Below the pieces are notes generated by a model that was not told where the DNA came from, did no database searches, and was given only the letters and a program-made list of their open reading frames with translations. Both the position numbers and the translations under genes were made by a program. This document shows positions 16,325-25,782 of a DNA stretch of 64,000 nucleotides, in pieces. Numbering within the stretch: the stretch's first letter is position 1; each line of letters opens with the position of its first letter. The DNA comes from Sulfitobacter alexandrii. GTDB taxonomy: Bacteria; Pseudomonadota; Alphaproteobacteria; Rhodobacterales; Rhodobacteraceae. The stretch spans positions 1-64,000 of the forward strand of contig NZ_CP018077.1 in the NCBI RefSeq assembly GCF_001886735.1, in the 5' to 3' direction.

Positions 16325-17281
16325 TCAGGAGTCCAGCTGCGACGCGATGGTTTCGCGGAAGCCCCTTATCATCTGCTGGGCCTCCTCGCCGGTGACGGGT
16401 TCGATGCAGGAATAGGTCTGCTTGCAGAACGCCTGCCAGTCCTCCGTCGCCAGCGCGCCGGATACCGCTTCTTCCAGCTTGGCGACGACGTCGTCGGGGG
16501 TGCCGGCGGGTACCGCGATGCTGCGGAAGTTGTCCAGACCGGAAATGTCCACACCCAGTTCCGCCGAGGTCGGCACGTCGGGGAATTCCGGATGCCGTTC
16601 GCTGTCGAACACCATCAGCGGCTTGAGTTGACCCGCCTGGATGAACTGCGCAACGTCGCCGGGTTCTTCATAGATCGCGTCCGTGTGGCCGCCGATTGGC
16701 GAGGCGTAGCGTTCCGCCGGGGCCTGGAAGGGAACGTTCTCCATTTCCGCTCCGGTGGCGCCGAGCAATTTCAGCGTCACGTCGTCCTGCGTGCCGTAGC
16801 CCGAGGTCGCAACTGTGAGTTCACCGGGGTTCGCCTTGGCATAGGCCAGCAGATCCTCGCCGGTCTGGTGCGGGCTGTTGGCCGGAACGAACAGGAACGA
16901 CGGCGAGCTTTGCACGACCGCGATCACGCGGAAATCCTCGGGCTTGTTGTCGCCCAGTCCGGACGCCCAGGAGGCGACGGTAAGCGAGATCAGCGTCCCG
17001 ATGGTGTAGCCATCCGCGGCGTTGGTACGCAGGTGCGTCAGCCCCGCATTTCCAGACGCCCCTGCCACGTTCGACACCGGGACGGAAACGCCCAGCGGTT
17101 CCTCCAGCAGCTTGGCCATCTGGCGGCCCATCGTGTCGGCACCGCCGCCGGGGCCGAAGGTCACCACCAGCTCGATCGGCCGGTCGGGATAGCCTTGGGC
17201 CAGCGCCGCGCCCCCCATTGCCATCGCCCCGACGACCGCAAGGGTTCGGATCGCGGTTTCCGCTTTTCCAATCAGTTTCAT
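16325..17281 (-). CDS. tctC: Tripartite tricarboxylate transporter substrate-binding protein (TctC)
   Basis: A 318-residue periplasmic binding protein of the TctC/Bug family. A signal peptide occupies about residues 1-33, ending GGAALAQG, and the mature start YPDRPIELVVTFGPGGGADTMGRQ is typical. The start at 17281 follows GGAGG; an ATG five codons upstream is less well placed. Bug proteins bind small carboxylates through the conserved loop near the N terminus. With tctBA downstream it makes a complete importer. Confidence 0.92.
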   Translation of the reverse strand: MKLIGKAETAIRTLAVVGAMAMGGAALAQGYPDRPIELVVTFGPGGGADTMGRQMAKLLEEPLGVSVPVSNVAGASGNAGLTHLRTNAADGYTIGTLISLTVASWASGLGDNKPEDFRVIAVVQSSPSFLFVPANSPHQTGEDLLAYAKANPGELTVATSGYGTQDDVTLKLLGATGAEMENVPFQAPAERYASPIGGHTDAIYEEPGDVAQFIQAGQLKPLMVFDSERHPEFPDVPTSAELGVDISGLDNFRSIAVPAGTPDDVVAKLEEAVSGALATEDWQAFCKQTYSCIEPVTGEEAQQMIRGFRETIASQLDS

Positions 17282-17374
17282 GTCATGTCCTCCCAATGAC
17301 TATTCCGTTTCGGTTTCCTCCGGTCCGGGCCGCCCTCCTCTGCGATCCTGACCGGGGTCTTCTTGCGTGGCCGG

Positions 17375-18904
17375 TTACCTCGCCAGATCGACGAGCAGCC
17401 GCCGCTGGATCTTGCCGGAAGGCCCCTTGGGCAGCTCCGGCAGGAAATGGATGGCGTCGGGGCTCTTGAACTTGCCGAGCCGGGCGTGACACAGGGCCAG
17501 CAGATCCGCCTCCGAGGCCTCCGACCCGACGCGCAGCGTCACGGCGGCCTCGACCCTTTCACCGAACGTCTTGCAGACGCGGGCGAACGCCGCGGCCTCG
17601 ATCACGTCGGGATGCGCATAGAGTGCCTCGTCCACCTCGCGCGGCGCGATGTTCTCCCCGCCCTTGATGATCAGCTCTTTCAGCCGCCCTGTCACGAACA
17701 CGAAGCCGTCCGCATCCATGCGGCCCAGATCGCCCGTGCGCAGCCAACCGTCGGGGGTGAAAGCCTCGCGCGTGGCGTCCTCGTTCTTGAGATAGCCGCG
17801 CATCACGTTCGGCCCGCGCACCGCGATTTCGCCCTCCGTCTCGGGCGGCAGCGGGCTCAGATCGGCCGACAGGATCGCCACCTCGTCGCCAAAGGCACGA
17901 CCCGGCGACCCGACCTTGCGTTCGCTTTCCGCCAGCGGGTTCGACAGGATCTGCGCGGCCGTTTCGGTCAGGCCCATGGTCTCGACCAGCGAGATCCCGA
18001 AGCGGGCCTCGAATGCCCGGTGCATTTCGGGCGCCAGGGCGGAAGACGCCGACCGACCGAACCTGATCCTTTCCCGCGTCGCGGCATCCGGCTCTGCCTC
18101 GCCATGGAGCAGATGCGACACGATCGTCGGCACGACCGAAAACCACGTGACCTCCGCTTCGGCGCACTGCGCCCAGAAGGCGGTCGCCGAGAAGCGGGGG
18201 CAGACAGCCACCGACCCGCCGGACACAAGCGGACCCAGCACCGTCACGCACAACCCGTTGATGTGACAGATCGGCAGAACGCACAGGGCCCTGTCCGCCT
18301 CGGTCAGTTCATGGGCGACGGCGGTCGTCCAGCCTCCCGCCAGAAGACTGGCGTGGCTGTGCATGACCCCCTTTGGCCGTCCGGTGGTGCCGGATGTATA
18401 CATCAGCAGCGCGTCGTCCTCTGCCGCAAGATCGTGGAGCGGCTTGCCCACGGCCCCCTCCGGCCAGTGCACACCCCGATCCCCGACGGCGATTGCCGCG
18501 GCGGGCACATTATGCGCCGCCCGTGCCTCTGCCAGAAGTTCTTCCTGATCGTTACCCACGAGAACATGGGTCGCCTCGGAGTGCGACAGGGCATAGCCGA
18601 TGGCCTCCGCACCTGCGGCAAGGTTGATGACCGTCGTCCGGAATCCGCCGCTCAGCACCCCGAACAGGCACGTGATGGCCGCCCGGCCGTTCGGCAGCAT
18701 GAGGGCAACGCTGGCGCCCTTCGGAATGCCCAGCCCGGTCAGGCGGGCCGCGATGTCCTGTGCTTCCTCGCGCAGTTCGTGCCACGTCAGCGCCGGCACC
18801 GTGCCCGGAAACAGGTGACTGACCGTATCAGGCGCCGTTCGCGCCCGATGGTCGAGCCAGTCCCGAACCGTGCCGGCCGGCGGATCCTGCGGGCTGAACT
18901 TCAT
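17375..18904 (-). CDS. Class I adenylate-forming acid-CoA ligase (SauT-like candidate)
   Basis: A 509-residue AMP-binding ligase. The phosphate loop reads YTSGTTGRPKG, the adenylate motif TMGLTETA, the hinge GWLRTGDLG, and the C-terminal catalytic lysine is in GPSGKIQRR. The start at 18904 overlaps the upstream aldehyde dehydrogenase as ATGA, so the two are translationally coupled. A ligase paired with an acylating aldehyde dehydrogenase activates an acid to its CoA ester and then reduces it to the aldehyde; in Cupriavidus this pair (SauT, SauS) consumes sulfoacetate. Sulfoacetate is therefore a candidate substrate, unproven. Confidence 0.88.
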   Translation of the reverse strand: MKFSPQDPPAGTVRDWLDHRARTAPDTVSHLFPGTVPALTWHELREEAQDIAARLTGLGIPKGASVALMLPNGRAAITCLFGVLSGGFRTTVINLAAGAEAIGYALSHSEATHVLVGNDQEELLAEARAAHNVPAAAIAVGDRGVHWPEGAVGKPLHDLAAEDDALLMYTSGTTGRPKGVMHSHASLLAGGWTTAVAHELTEADRALCVLPICHINGLCVTVLGPLVSGGSVAVCPRFSATAFWAQCAEAEVTWFSVVPTIVSHLLHGEAEPDAATRERIRFGRSASSALAPEMHRAFEARFGISLVETMGLTETAAQILSNPLAESERKVGSPGRAFGDEVAILSADLSPLPPETEGEIAVRGPNVMRGYLKNEDATREAFTPDGWLRTGDLGRMDADGFVFVTGRLKELIIKGGENIAPREVDEALYAHPDVIEAAAFARVCKTFGERVEAAVTLRVGSEASEADLLALCHARLGKFKSPDAIHFLPELPKGPSGKIQRRLLVDLAR

Positions 18905-20310
18905 TTTCCGACCTCGGCCCAATAGCCGCCGAAGATATCGTCCAGCGATGGTTCCCGCGCGGGGATCGGGCGCACCACACGAGACCGCTGGACGAAGTGC
19001 CGCCAATGCAGGTTGTCGTCGATGGAGTTGCCGCCCCAGCTGCCGCAGCCCATGGACAGCGAAAACGGCAGGCCGTTCTCGAACGACCCCCCGGTCGCGA
19101 AGGTATGCGCCTGGTTCACGATCACTCGACACGTCGGCATATGGGTGGCGAGGTCGCGGGCGCGGGCATCCTCGGCCGTGTGAATGCCCAGCGAATGGCC
19201 CGCACCCTGATGATCGAGGATCCGCCGCGCGATTTCGACGGCATCAGCATAATCCTGCGCCCGGTAAAGGGCGACGACCCGGCTCAGCTTCTCTCCGGAA
19301 AGGGGGTGCTCCGGGCCGATCCCTTGGGTCTCCACAGCGACGAAACGGGTGCCTTCCGGGACTTTTCCCTCCAGCCCGAGCTCTTTTATGACGACGTCCG
19401 CATCCTTGGCGATGATGTTCGGGCTCAGGTGCCCGCCCGGCCAGAGACGGGCCACGATGGCATCCGCTTCGGACCCCGGCACGGTCGCACCGCCGACGTT
19501 GGCAAGCGCGGCGACGAATTCGTCGTAGACCGCATCGACGACCACGATCGCGTTCTCGGACGAGCAGGACGTCGCGTTGTCGAAGGTCTTGGACGCGGCG
19601 ATCTTTTCCGCGGCCGCAGACAGATCGGCGGTTTCATCCACGATCGTGGTCACGTTGCCGGCGCCCACCCCGATGGCGGGGGTTCCGCTCGAATAGGCCC
19701 GGCGCACGTTGTCCTGGCTGCCCGTCACCACGGCAAGATCCACCTGCTCCAGCAGGCGCTGGGTCTTGGCCTTGCTGCCGGGCGGCGGCAGCATCTGCAC
19801 CAGTGTCCTGTTCTCGCCGATCTTCTCGAACTCCGAGTAGATATAGTCGAGCAGCAGCTCGCAGCAGGGCACCCCCTTAGGCGAGGGCGACAGGATGATG
19901 GCATTCCCGCCCTTCAGCGCGTTGATGATATTGTTTGCGGGCGTCGCCACCGGGTTGGTCGACGGCACGACCGCCCCCACGAGCCCGATGGGGCGCAGGA
20001 CAGTGGTGATCCCGGTGTCGGCGTCGTCCGACACGACGCCGTGGGTCCGGGCCCCGGCGATGTCGCGCATCAGGCCAAGTGTCTTGCGGTGGTTCTTGGT
20101 GATCTTGTCCTCGACATTGCCAAGCCCGGTCACATCGACGGCGAGTTCGGCAAGGGTCCGGTTGCGTTCGGGTTCCATGATCGCCCAGGCCACCGCCTGC
20201 GCCGCCCTGTCATAGCGCGCCTGGCTCCCGTTGCGTTCGTATTCTGCCTGCGCCGCGCGCGCGTCGGCCACGACCGCGTCAACCATGGAAACTTCGTCCT
20301 GAACGTTCAT
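18901..20310 (-). CDS. Acylating aldehyde dehydrogenase (SauS/EutE-like)
   Basis: A 469-residue CoA-dependent aldehyde dehydrogenase. The catalytic cysteine lies in SKTFDNATSCSSENAIVV, the equivalent of the AdhE/EutE cysteine motif, and the C terminus has the GCGSWGGNS stretch seen in acylating forms. I start at 20310 after GGAGGTG. It interconverts an acyl-CoA and its aldehyde; with the coupled ligase it would run in the reductive direction from an imported acid. It heads the operon and is divergent from a LacI regulator. Sulfoacetaldehyde is a plausible product, but no xsc gene is in view to finish that route. Confidence 0.86.
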   Translation of the reverse strand: MNVQDEVSMVDAVVADARAAQAEYERNGSQARYDRAAQAVAWAIMEPERNRTLAELAVDVTGLGNVEDKITKNHRKTLGLMRDIAGARTHGVVSDDADTGITTVLRPIGLVGAVVPSTNPVATPANNIINALKGGNAIILSPSPKGVPCCELLLDYIYSEFEKIGENRTLVQMLPPPGSKAKTQRLLEQVDLAVVTGSQDNVRRAYSSGTPAIGVGAGNVTTIVDETADLSAAAEKIAASKTFDNATSCSSENAIVVVDAVYDEFVAALANVGGATVPGSEADAIVARLWPGGHLSPNIIAKDADVVIKELGLEGKVPEGTRFVAVETQGIGPEHPLSGEKLSRVVALYRAQDYADAVEIARRILDHQGAGHSLGIHTAEDARARDLATHMPTCRVIVNQAHTFATGGSFENGLPFSLSMGCGSWGGNSIDDNLHWRHFVQRSRVVRPIPAREPSLDDIFGGYWAEVGK

Positions 20311-20391
20311 GACACCTCCGTTCGAGTCCTGCTGTCGGCGAAAGCGCCCTGTGGGGGGCGTTTGCAGTGCCGGACGACTCAAAGGATAGGC

Positions 20392-20421
20392 AATGAAAAT
20401 TGCATTGCAAACGTTTTCATT
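20392..20421. promoter_or_regulatory. Candidate LacI-family operator between dehydrogenase and lacI genes
   Basis: AATGAAAA (20392-20399) and TTTTCATT (20414-20421) form a perfect 8-bp inverted repeat. Inside it lies TGCAAACGTTTTCA (20406-20419), which has the central CG and flanking AAA/TTT of LacI/GalR operators. It starts 81 bases upstream of the dehydrogenase start and ends 23 bases before the lacI start, so one bound dimer could control both. Confidence 0.7.
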
Positions 20422-20444
20422 CTGAGTCTTAGTAAGGTGTATAT

Positions 20445-21473
20445 ATGGCGAAAAAACAGTCAGATAAGGTTGATATCGTTTACGTCGCAAAGGTTGCAGG
20501 CGTGTCGCCCGCCACCGTTTCGAGAGCGATCAATCACCCGGAGCTGGTCAGCCCGGCCACCCGCAAGAAGATCGATTCGGCGATCCGGAAATCGGGATAC
20601 ATCCGCAACCGCGCCGCGCAGGCGATCCACGGCCGGCGAAGCGCGACCATCGGCTTCGTCGTCCCCACGCTGAACTACGCGATCTTTGCCGAGGTCGTCC
20701 AATCGTTCAACGACGAGGCCAGCACGCACGGCTTCACGCTTCTGCTCGCGTCGCACGGCTACGATCTGGATGCCGAGTACCAGGTGATGCGCAAACTGCT
20801 CGAACACCGGGTCGACGGTCTCGCGCTCATCGGGTTCGACCACAGTGCGGACAGCATGCGCCTGATCGAGGAACAGCGTGTTCCGCTTCTGTCGGTCTGG
20901 AACTATGACGCGGACTCCCGGATGTCCTGCGTCGGGGCCGACAATGCCGAGGCGGGACGCCGCGCTGCCGAACATCTCTTGCGGCTGGGGCACCGGCACA
21001 TCGGCCTCGTGTTTCCGCCGACGGCCGGAAACGACAGGGCGCAGGCCCGACTGGCGGCGGTGGAAAAGACGCTGGCGGACGCCGGCGTCACGGTACCGGA
21101 CGCATGGCGGGGTCAGACGCTCTACAGCGTATCCCGGTCAAAGGCGGTGTGCGGCGAGATCCTGTCGGGTGACGAACGTCCTACCGCCCTTCTTTGCGGG
21201 AACGACATCATCGCCTACGGCGCGGTCTACGCGGCGATTCGGCTTGGCCTTTCGATACCCGGCGACCTGTCGATCATCGGCATCGGTGATTTCACCGGCT
21301 CGGCCGACATGGAACCGGCCCTGACCACCGTCCGGATCCCGGCCCGCACCATCGGCACGACCGCCGCGCGCCATCTGGTCAAGGCAATCGCGGACCGGGA
21401 GGGCACCGGCCTCGTGCGGGAGCGGCTGGACCTGGAACTGATCATGCGGGACACGACCGCGCCGCCCGCCTGA
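20445..21473 (+). CDS. LacI-family transcriptional regulator
   Basis: A 342-residue LacI/GalR regulator. The helix-turn-helix and hinge run over residues 5-65 (VAKVAGVSPATVSRAINHPELVSP, then RNRAAQAIHG), followed by a periplasmic-binding-protein-like effector domain with the FVVPTLNYAIFAEVVQ start and DNAEAGRRAAEHL. It is divergent from the aldehyde dehydrogenase operon with a good operator in between, so it most likely represses that operon until the imported acid or a CoA ester is present. It ends at a bidirectional hairpin facing the decarboxylase gene. Confidence 0.92.
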   Translation: MAKKQSDKVDIVYVAKVAGVSPATVSRAINHPELVSPATRKKIDSAIRKSGYIRNRAAQAIHGRRSATIGFVVPTLNYAIFAEVVQSFNDEASTHGFTLLLASHGYDLDAEYQVMRKLLEHRVDGLALIGFDHSADSMRLIEEQRVPLLSVWNYDADSRMSCVGADNAEAGRRAAEHLLRLGHRHIGLVFPPTAGNDRAQARLAAVEKTLADAGVTVPDAWRGQTLYSVSRSKAVCGEILSGDERPTALLCGNDIIAYGAVYAAIRLGLSIPGDLSIIGIGDFTGSADMEPALTTVRIPARTIGTTAARHLVKAIADREGTGLVRERLDLELIMRDTTAPPA

Positions 21474-21475
21474 TG

Positions 21476-21504
21476 ATCCCGGCGGCAGACGTGCTGGCCG
21501 GGAT
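21476..21504. terminator. Bidirectional hairpin between convergent genes
   Basis: ATCCCGGC (21476-21483) and GCCGGGAT (21497-21504) are perfect inverted repeats with a 13-base loop, lying just after the lacI stop and before the stop of the convergent PLP decarboxylase. There is no T-run on either side, so efficiency is uncertain. Confidence 0.5.
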
Positions 21505-21517
21505 TGCAGGCACCGGG

Positions 21518-22777
21518 TCAGTAGGTCGCCGTCAGCGCAGATCGTTCATCTTCCGCGCCGCGCTGCGCCGCGACGCATTCCGCGAGGTCCGACAGGAACT
21601 GCGCCCGCGCAGGTTCGTGCAGCATCGACATCATGGCGTGCATGCCGCGCGGCTTCTTGGTCAGGCCCACCAGCCAGCCCCGTTCGGTCATGCCTTCGGC
21701 CACGCGGAAAATGTCGAAATCGTCAGAGCCATAGTTGATGAGCGTGAGGTCCGGCCGGGCGTGCATCTTTAGGCCCTCAATCGCCTCGATCCCGGCGACA
21801 TAGGCGTCGGTCATCTCGGCGAGGCGTCGCGCGATGTCGCGGTACCCGGCCTCGCCCAAGTGGTTCAGCACCGCCCATGCCGCCGCGACCGATCCCCCGG
21901 TGCGTGTGCCGGCAAGGGTCGCTGTATCGATCACGCCGCTCGGCCAGGCATCGTGCCGGAACCGCGAGCGGGTGAGATCGTCCTCGTTCCGGAAAAAGAC
22001 AGTGGAGGCGGATTTCGGGCAGAAACCAAACTTGTGCAGGTCCGCGGAGATCGACCGCACCCCCGGAAAACGGAAATCGAAGGCAGGCGTGCCGCGTCCG
22101 TTACGGGCAAAGAAGGGTGCGATCCACCCGCCGACGCAGGCATCCACGTGCAGCCAGACGCCCGCGTCCATCGCGATCCGCGACAGGTCTTCGATCGGAT
22201 CGATCACCCCGTGCGGAAAACAGGGGGCAGAACCGACGATGGCGATGGTCCGGTCATCGATCATGTCCTTCAGGGCCGCCGGATCAACACGCATATCGCC
22301 CCGCAGCGGAGCGCGGCGAATGTCCAGATCCATCGCCGCCGCTGCCTTGTCGAAGGCGGGGTGCGCGGAATCCGGCATGACGATGTTGAGGACCTCGCCC
22401 CGCTTCCATCCGCGCTCCGCGCGCAACGCCTCTCGCGCCGCTTTCATCGCGACGAAGATGCTCTCGCTGCCGCCGGTGGTAAAGGCACCCCCTGCCCCCT
22501 CGGGCGCTTCGAACAGCGACAGGCCGTAATCGATGACGTCCCGCTCCATCGAGTCGATGGACCGGAAAGCGCGTGTCTTGCCCAGGGCGTTCTCGCTGAA
22601 GAACGCCATGTACGCCTTTTTCCCGATCTCGTAGGTCTCTTCCCTGTCGAAGAAGACATAGAGCGGCGTGCGCCCTCCGCGCCAGTCGATGTCATCGGCG
22701 GTGCGCGCGGTCATTTCGGCGCTCAGGTCTTCCCAATCGCGGCCGCCTGCGGGAAAAGGGGAACGGTCATCGGTCAT
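21518..22777 (-). CDS. Group II PLP-dependent decarboxylase/lyase (MfnA/sphingosine-phosphate lyase-like)
   Basis: A 419-residue PLP enzyme of the group II decarboxylase fold. The phosphate-binding TTGGSESI, the cofactor-stacking region with HVDA (His210, Asp212) and the Schiff-base lysine in SADLHKFGF (Lys249) are all present. The closest remembered relatives are archaeal MfnA and bacterial sphingosine-1-phosphate-lyase-like proteins, not typical GadB. The start is set at 22777; the longer frame to 22861 has no family match. It follows a GntR regulator and an amino-acid importer, so it may decarboxylate an imported amino acid such as an acidic or sulfonated one. Substrate is open. Confidence 0.85.
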   Translation of the reverse strand: MTDDRSPFPAGGRDWEDLSAEMTARTADDIDWRGGRTPLYVFFDREETYEIGKKAYMAFFSENALGKTRAFRSIDSMERDVIDYGLSLFEAPEGAGGAFTTGGSESIFVAMKAAREALRAERGWKRGEVLNIVMPDSAHPAFDKAAAAMDLDIRRAPLRGDMRVDPAALKDMIDDRTIAIVGSAPCFPHGVIDPIEDLSRIAMDAGVWLHVDACVGGWIAPFFARNGRGTPAFDFRFPGVRSISADLHKFGFCPKSASTVFFRNEDDLTRSRFRHDAWPSGVIDTATLAGTRTGGSVAAAWAVLNHLGEAGYRDIARRLAEMTDAYVAGIEAIEGLKMHARPDLTLINYGSDDFDIFRVAEGMTERGWLVGLTKKPRGMHAMMSMLHEPARAQFLSDLAECVAAQRGAEDERSALTATY

Positions 22778-22826
22778 GTCTTGGTCCTCGTGGTCCACGC
22801 GCGGGGCGCGGTCATTCTCCCGCGCC

Positions 22827-23531
22827 TTACGGCGCGAGCTTTTCTCGAAGCGATTTCGCACCTTCCGCGATATCGCGATGGATCGCCTCTCGCGCGGCGG
22901 CCGGATCGGCCTTGCGCAGGGCGGCGATGATGGTCTCGTGGTTCTGGTAGCCGATCAGGCGCTGCCGAAAGGTGTGCGACAGCAAGTTGCGGGTCGGGCC
23001 GACCCGCAGCCAAAGCTGGTCGATCATCCCGTCCAGCATGGCGCTGCCGGCCAGCGCGTAAATCGTCCGGTGAAAGCCGGTGTCCTTCTGCAGCGCCTCT
23101 CCGAAACGTTCCGCCTCAATCAGCGCCTTCATCTCGTCATTGATCCGGTCCAGGCGGTCCACGGTTTCGGGCGTGATGACCGCTGCCGCCTTCTCGGCCG
23201 CCATGGGCTCCAGCGCCAGCCGGATGGCGACCACCTCGTCATAATCTCCGCGTGACAGTTCGGGAACCGAAAAGGCCCGGGTCTCGGACAGGGCCAGACC
23301 GCCTTCGTTGGCGAGCTTCAGCATTGCCTCGCGGACGGGGGTCAGGCTTACATTCAGTTCTCGTGACAGGCTGCGTGCGGTCAGTTTCCTACCCGGCTCC
23401 CATACGCCGGTGAGCAGGGCTCGCCGCAGTTCCGCATATACCTTGTCGGTCAGGGTGTCCCCGCGATCGACCAGACCGAGGGTCGGTGGCGCGGCGGAGC
23501 CGTCGGGGGCATCGGTGTAAATCTTGCTCAT
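22827..23531 (-). CDS. GntR-family regulator with FCD domain
   Basis: A 234-residue regulator. The N-terminal wHTH (residues 25-90, with GVWEPGRKLTARSLSRELNVSLTPVREAMLKL) is the GntR form and the all-helical C-terminal half is an FCD ligand domain (metal-binding residues in the DTGFHRTIY and RQRLIGYQNHETI regions). The start at 23531 is 11 bases after the permease stop, so it is transcribed with the transporter. It probably controls its own operon through a dyad upstream of the binding-protein gene. Confidence 0.9.
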   Translation of the reverse strand: MSKIYTDAPDGSAAPPTLGLVDRGDTLTDKVYAELRRALLTGVWEPGRKLTARSLSRELNVSLTPVREAMLKLANEGGLALSETRAFSVPELSRGDYDEVVAIRLALEPMAAEKAAAVITPETVDRLDRINDEMKALIEAERFGEALQKDTGFHRTIYALAGSAMLDGMIDQLWLRVGPTRNLLSHTFRQRLIGYQNHETIIAALRKADPAAAREAIHRDIAEGAKSLREKLAP

Positions 23532-23542
23532 CTGAACCCCCG

Positions 23543-24625
23543 TCAGTTGTATCCGCGCGCATCGCGCAGCTTGGTCTCGACCTTGCGACCATACCAGGAA
23601 ATGGAAGCACACATCGTTACATAGATCAGCCCGGCAAAGACATATGCCTCCACGTAGAAACCGATCCAGTTGGGGTCCGCCAGCGCCGCCTTGGCTGCAC
23701 CGAGAAGGTCCATCATCGCGACGATCACGACCAGTGACGTGCTTTTCAGCGTGATGATCACAAGGCTGACAAAGGCGGGCAGCACCAGTTCGAAGGCCTG
23801 GGGGAGGATGACGCGCAGGCGTGTCTGCCAGTATCCCAGCCCCAGCGCCTGCGCCGCTTCGGCCTGACCCCGCGGCACCGCCTGCAGCCCGCCGCGCAGG
23901 ACTTCGGCCATGTAGGCCGCGGTAAACAGCGTCAGGCCGATGGCTACCCGGATTAGACCGCTCAGGCTGAAACCCTGCGGAAGCAGCAGCGGCATGGCGA
24001 CCGAGGCCATGAACAGGATCGAGATCAGCGGCACACCGCGGATCAATTCGATGTAGACCGTGGCCGCCGTCCGGAAGACCGGCAGGGTGGACGCCCGCGC
24101 CAGCGCCACGGGGATCGCCACCAGGAAGCCGAAGGCAACGGCGATCACCGTGAGCAGCACCGTCAACGGCAGTCCGCCCCAAAGCGTGCTGTCCACGAAG
24201 GCAAGGCCAGCCACCCCACCCCACATCAACACGCCGTAGACGATCATGCCCACGACCCACGAGAGACCCAGACGCCGGGACCAGTTCAGCGGATTGAGCG
24301 ACGCGATGACGAGCACCACCAGCAGCGCCGTAGCCACGGCCGCGCGCCAGTGTTCGGCATAGGGATAGGTGCCGAAAAGGATCAGCCGCGACTTTGCCCC
24401 GACAAAGGCCCAGCAGGCCCCCGCATCGGGCGGGCAATCGGCGGTGGACGCGCCGGTCCACACCGCGTCGAGCAGCGCCCAGTTCACCACCGGCGGCACG
24501 ACGGCGACAAGCACCATCAACATCGCGATGTTCAGGATCAGCGCCAGCGGTGAGCGAAACTGCCCGCGCAGCCAGTGCATCGGCCCCGTGGGCCGGGCCG
24601 GCGGCAGGGTGGACGACACGCTCAT
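23543..24625 (-). CDS. Amino-acid ABC transporter permease (HisM/AapM type)
   Basis: A 360-residue permease with the EAA-type loop (ALGLGYWQTRLRVILPQAF) and FTAAYMAEVLRGGLQAVPRGQAEAA, diagnostic of polar amino-acid permeases. The large size and a periplasmic insert near the N terminus (with a CPPDAGACW segment) match the AapM/BztC branch of general L-amino-acid transporters. It overlaps the other permease gene by ATGA. The expected ATPase gene is not in this cluster. Confidence 0.9.
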   Translation of the reverse strand: MSVSSTLPPARPTGPMHWLRGQFRSPLALILNIAMLMVLVAVVPPVVNWALLDAVWTGASTADCPPDAGACWAFVGAKSRLILFGTYPYAEHWRAAVATALLVVLVIASLNPLNWSRRLGLSWVVGMIVYGVLMWGGVAGLAFVDSTLWGGLPLTVLLTVIAVAFGFLVAIPVALARASTLPVFRTAATVYIELIRGVPLISILFMASVAMPLLLPQGFSLSGLIRVAIGLTLFTAAYMAEVLRGGLQAVPRGQAEAAQALGLGYWQTRLRVILPQAFELVLPAFVSLVIITLKSTSLVVIVAMMDLLGAAKAALADPNWIGFYVEAYVFAGLIYVTMCASISWYGRKVETKLRDARGYN

Positions 24626-25782
24626 CTCGACACCAGCGCGGCGCGCGCGTTGAACCAGTTGAGAAGCGCGGAAGTCGTCAGGCTGATCGTCAGGAAAACC
24701 AGCATGATGATCGAAATGCATTCGATCGACTGGCTTGTCTCGGCCAGCGTGATGTTCGCCACCCGCACCACCTCGGGATAGCCGATCGCCACGGCGAGCG
24801 AGCTTTCCTTGGTAAGGTTCAGATAGTTGTTCCCCATCGGCGGGATGATGATACGCAACGCCTGCGGGATGATGACCAGTCGCATGGTCGTCGCCGGTTT
24901 GAGACCCAGGGCCGTCGCGGCCTCACGCTGACCCTTGGGCACACCGAGGACGCCGGCGCGGATCACTTCGGCGTTGAAGGCTGCGGTATATATCGTCAGC
25001 CCCAGCAGCAGTGCCAGAAACTCCGGGCTGACGGCCATGCCGCCACGAAAATTGAAGCCCTTGAGTTCAGGCATCTGAGCGGACAGCACCGCCCCCGAAG
25101 CGGCCCAGGTCAGCAGAGCGGGCAGAATCGACACGGCCCCGATGAACCAGGGGGATATCGCAATGCGCCGCCGCAACATCAGCAGCACGATTGCGGCGAT
25201 CATCCCGGCGAGGAGCGCCAGCGCCACCGCACCCCCTGCCCCGCCCATGTCGAGCGACGGCAGGTTCAGGCCCCGGTTCGACAGGTAGACGCCCGGCATC
25301 GGGGACAGCGCCTGCTTGACCCGAGGCAGGCTCGCGGTGATGAGCGCGTACCAGAATATCAGCTGCATCAGCAGCGGCACGTTGCGGGCGGTTTCGATAT
25401 AAAACCTGCAGACCCGCGCCACCACAACACTGGGTGACAATTGCCCGAGGGCGATCAGCAGCCCCAGGACCGTCGACAGCACGATGCCGAGCGCCGCGAC
25501 CTTCAGGGTGTTCAGGATCCCCACGACGAAGGCGCGCAGGTAGGTATCGCCCGCCGAAAAGGGGATCAGGCTTTCTCCCAGCTCAAAAGGCGCCTTCTCT
25601 GCGAGGAAACCGTATCCGGACTTGACCGACAGGCGGTCAAGATTGCCTTGCGTGATCTGCACCAGGGCATATCCCAGCACCAGGATGGTCACGACAAACA
25701 GGACCTGCGCCATGACGGCAGGCCGCATCAGCGCGCGGGATCGCCGCGCGCTGGAAGGCCGGGTATGTCCGGCAGCCGGCAC
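24622..25782 (-). CDS. Amino-acid ABC transporter permease (HisQ/AapQ type)
   Basis: A 386-residue permease. It has a long insert between the first segments, as in AapQ/BztB, and the loop ATALGLKPATTMRLVIIPQALRIIIPPMGNNYLNLTKESSLA. FNAEVIRAGVLGVPKGQREAA is the family's signature region. It starts immediately after the binding-protein stop, with no intergenic hairpin, unlike the other ABC operons here. Forms a heterodimer with the next permease. Confidence 0.9.
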   Translation of the reverse strand: MPAAGHTRPSSARRSRALMRPAVMAQVLFVVTILVLGYALVQITQGNLDRLSVKSGYGFLAEKAPFELGESLIPFSAGDTYLRAFVVGILNTLKVAALGIVLSTVLGLLIALGQLSPSVVVARVCRFYIETARNVPLLMQLIFWYALITASLPRVKQALSPMPGVYLSNRGLNLPSLDMGGAGGAVALALLAGMIAAIVLLMLRRRIAISPWFIGAVSILPALLTWAASGAVLSAQMPELKGFNFRGGMAVSPEFLALLLGLTIYTAAFNAEVIRAGVLGVPKGQREAATALGLKPATTMRLVIIPQALRIIIPPMGNNYLNLTKESSLAVAIGYPEVVRVANITLAETSQSIECISIIMLVFLTISLTTSALLNWFNARAALVSR

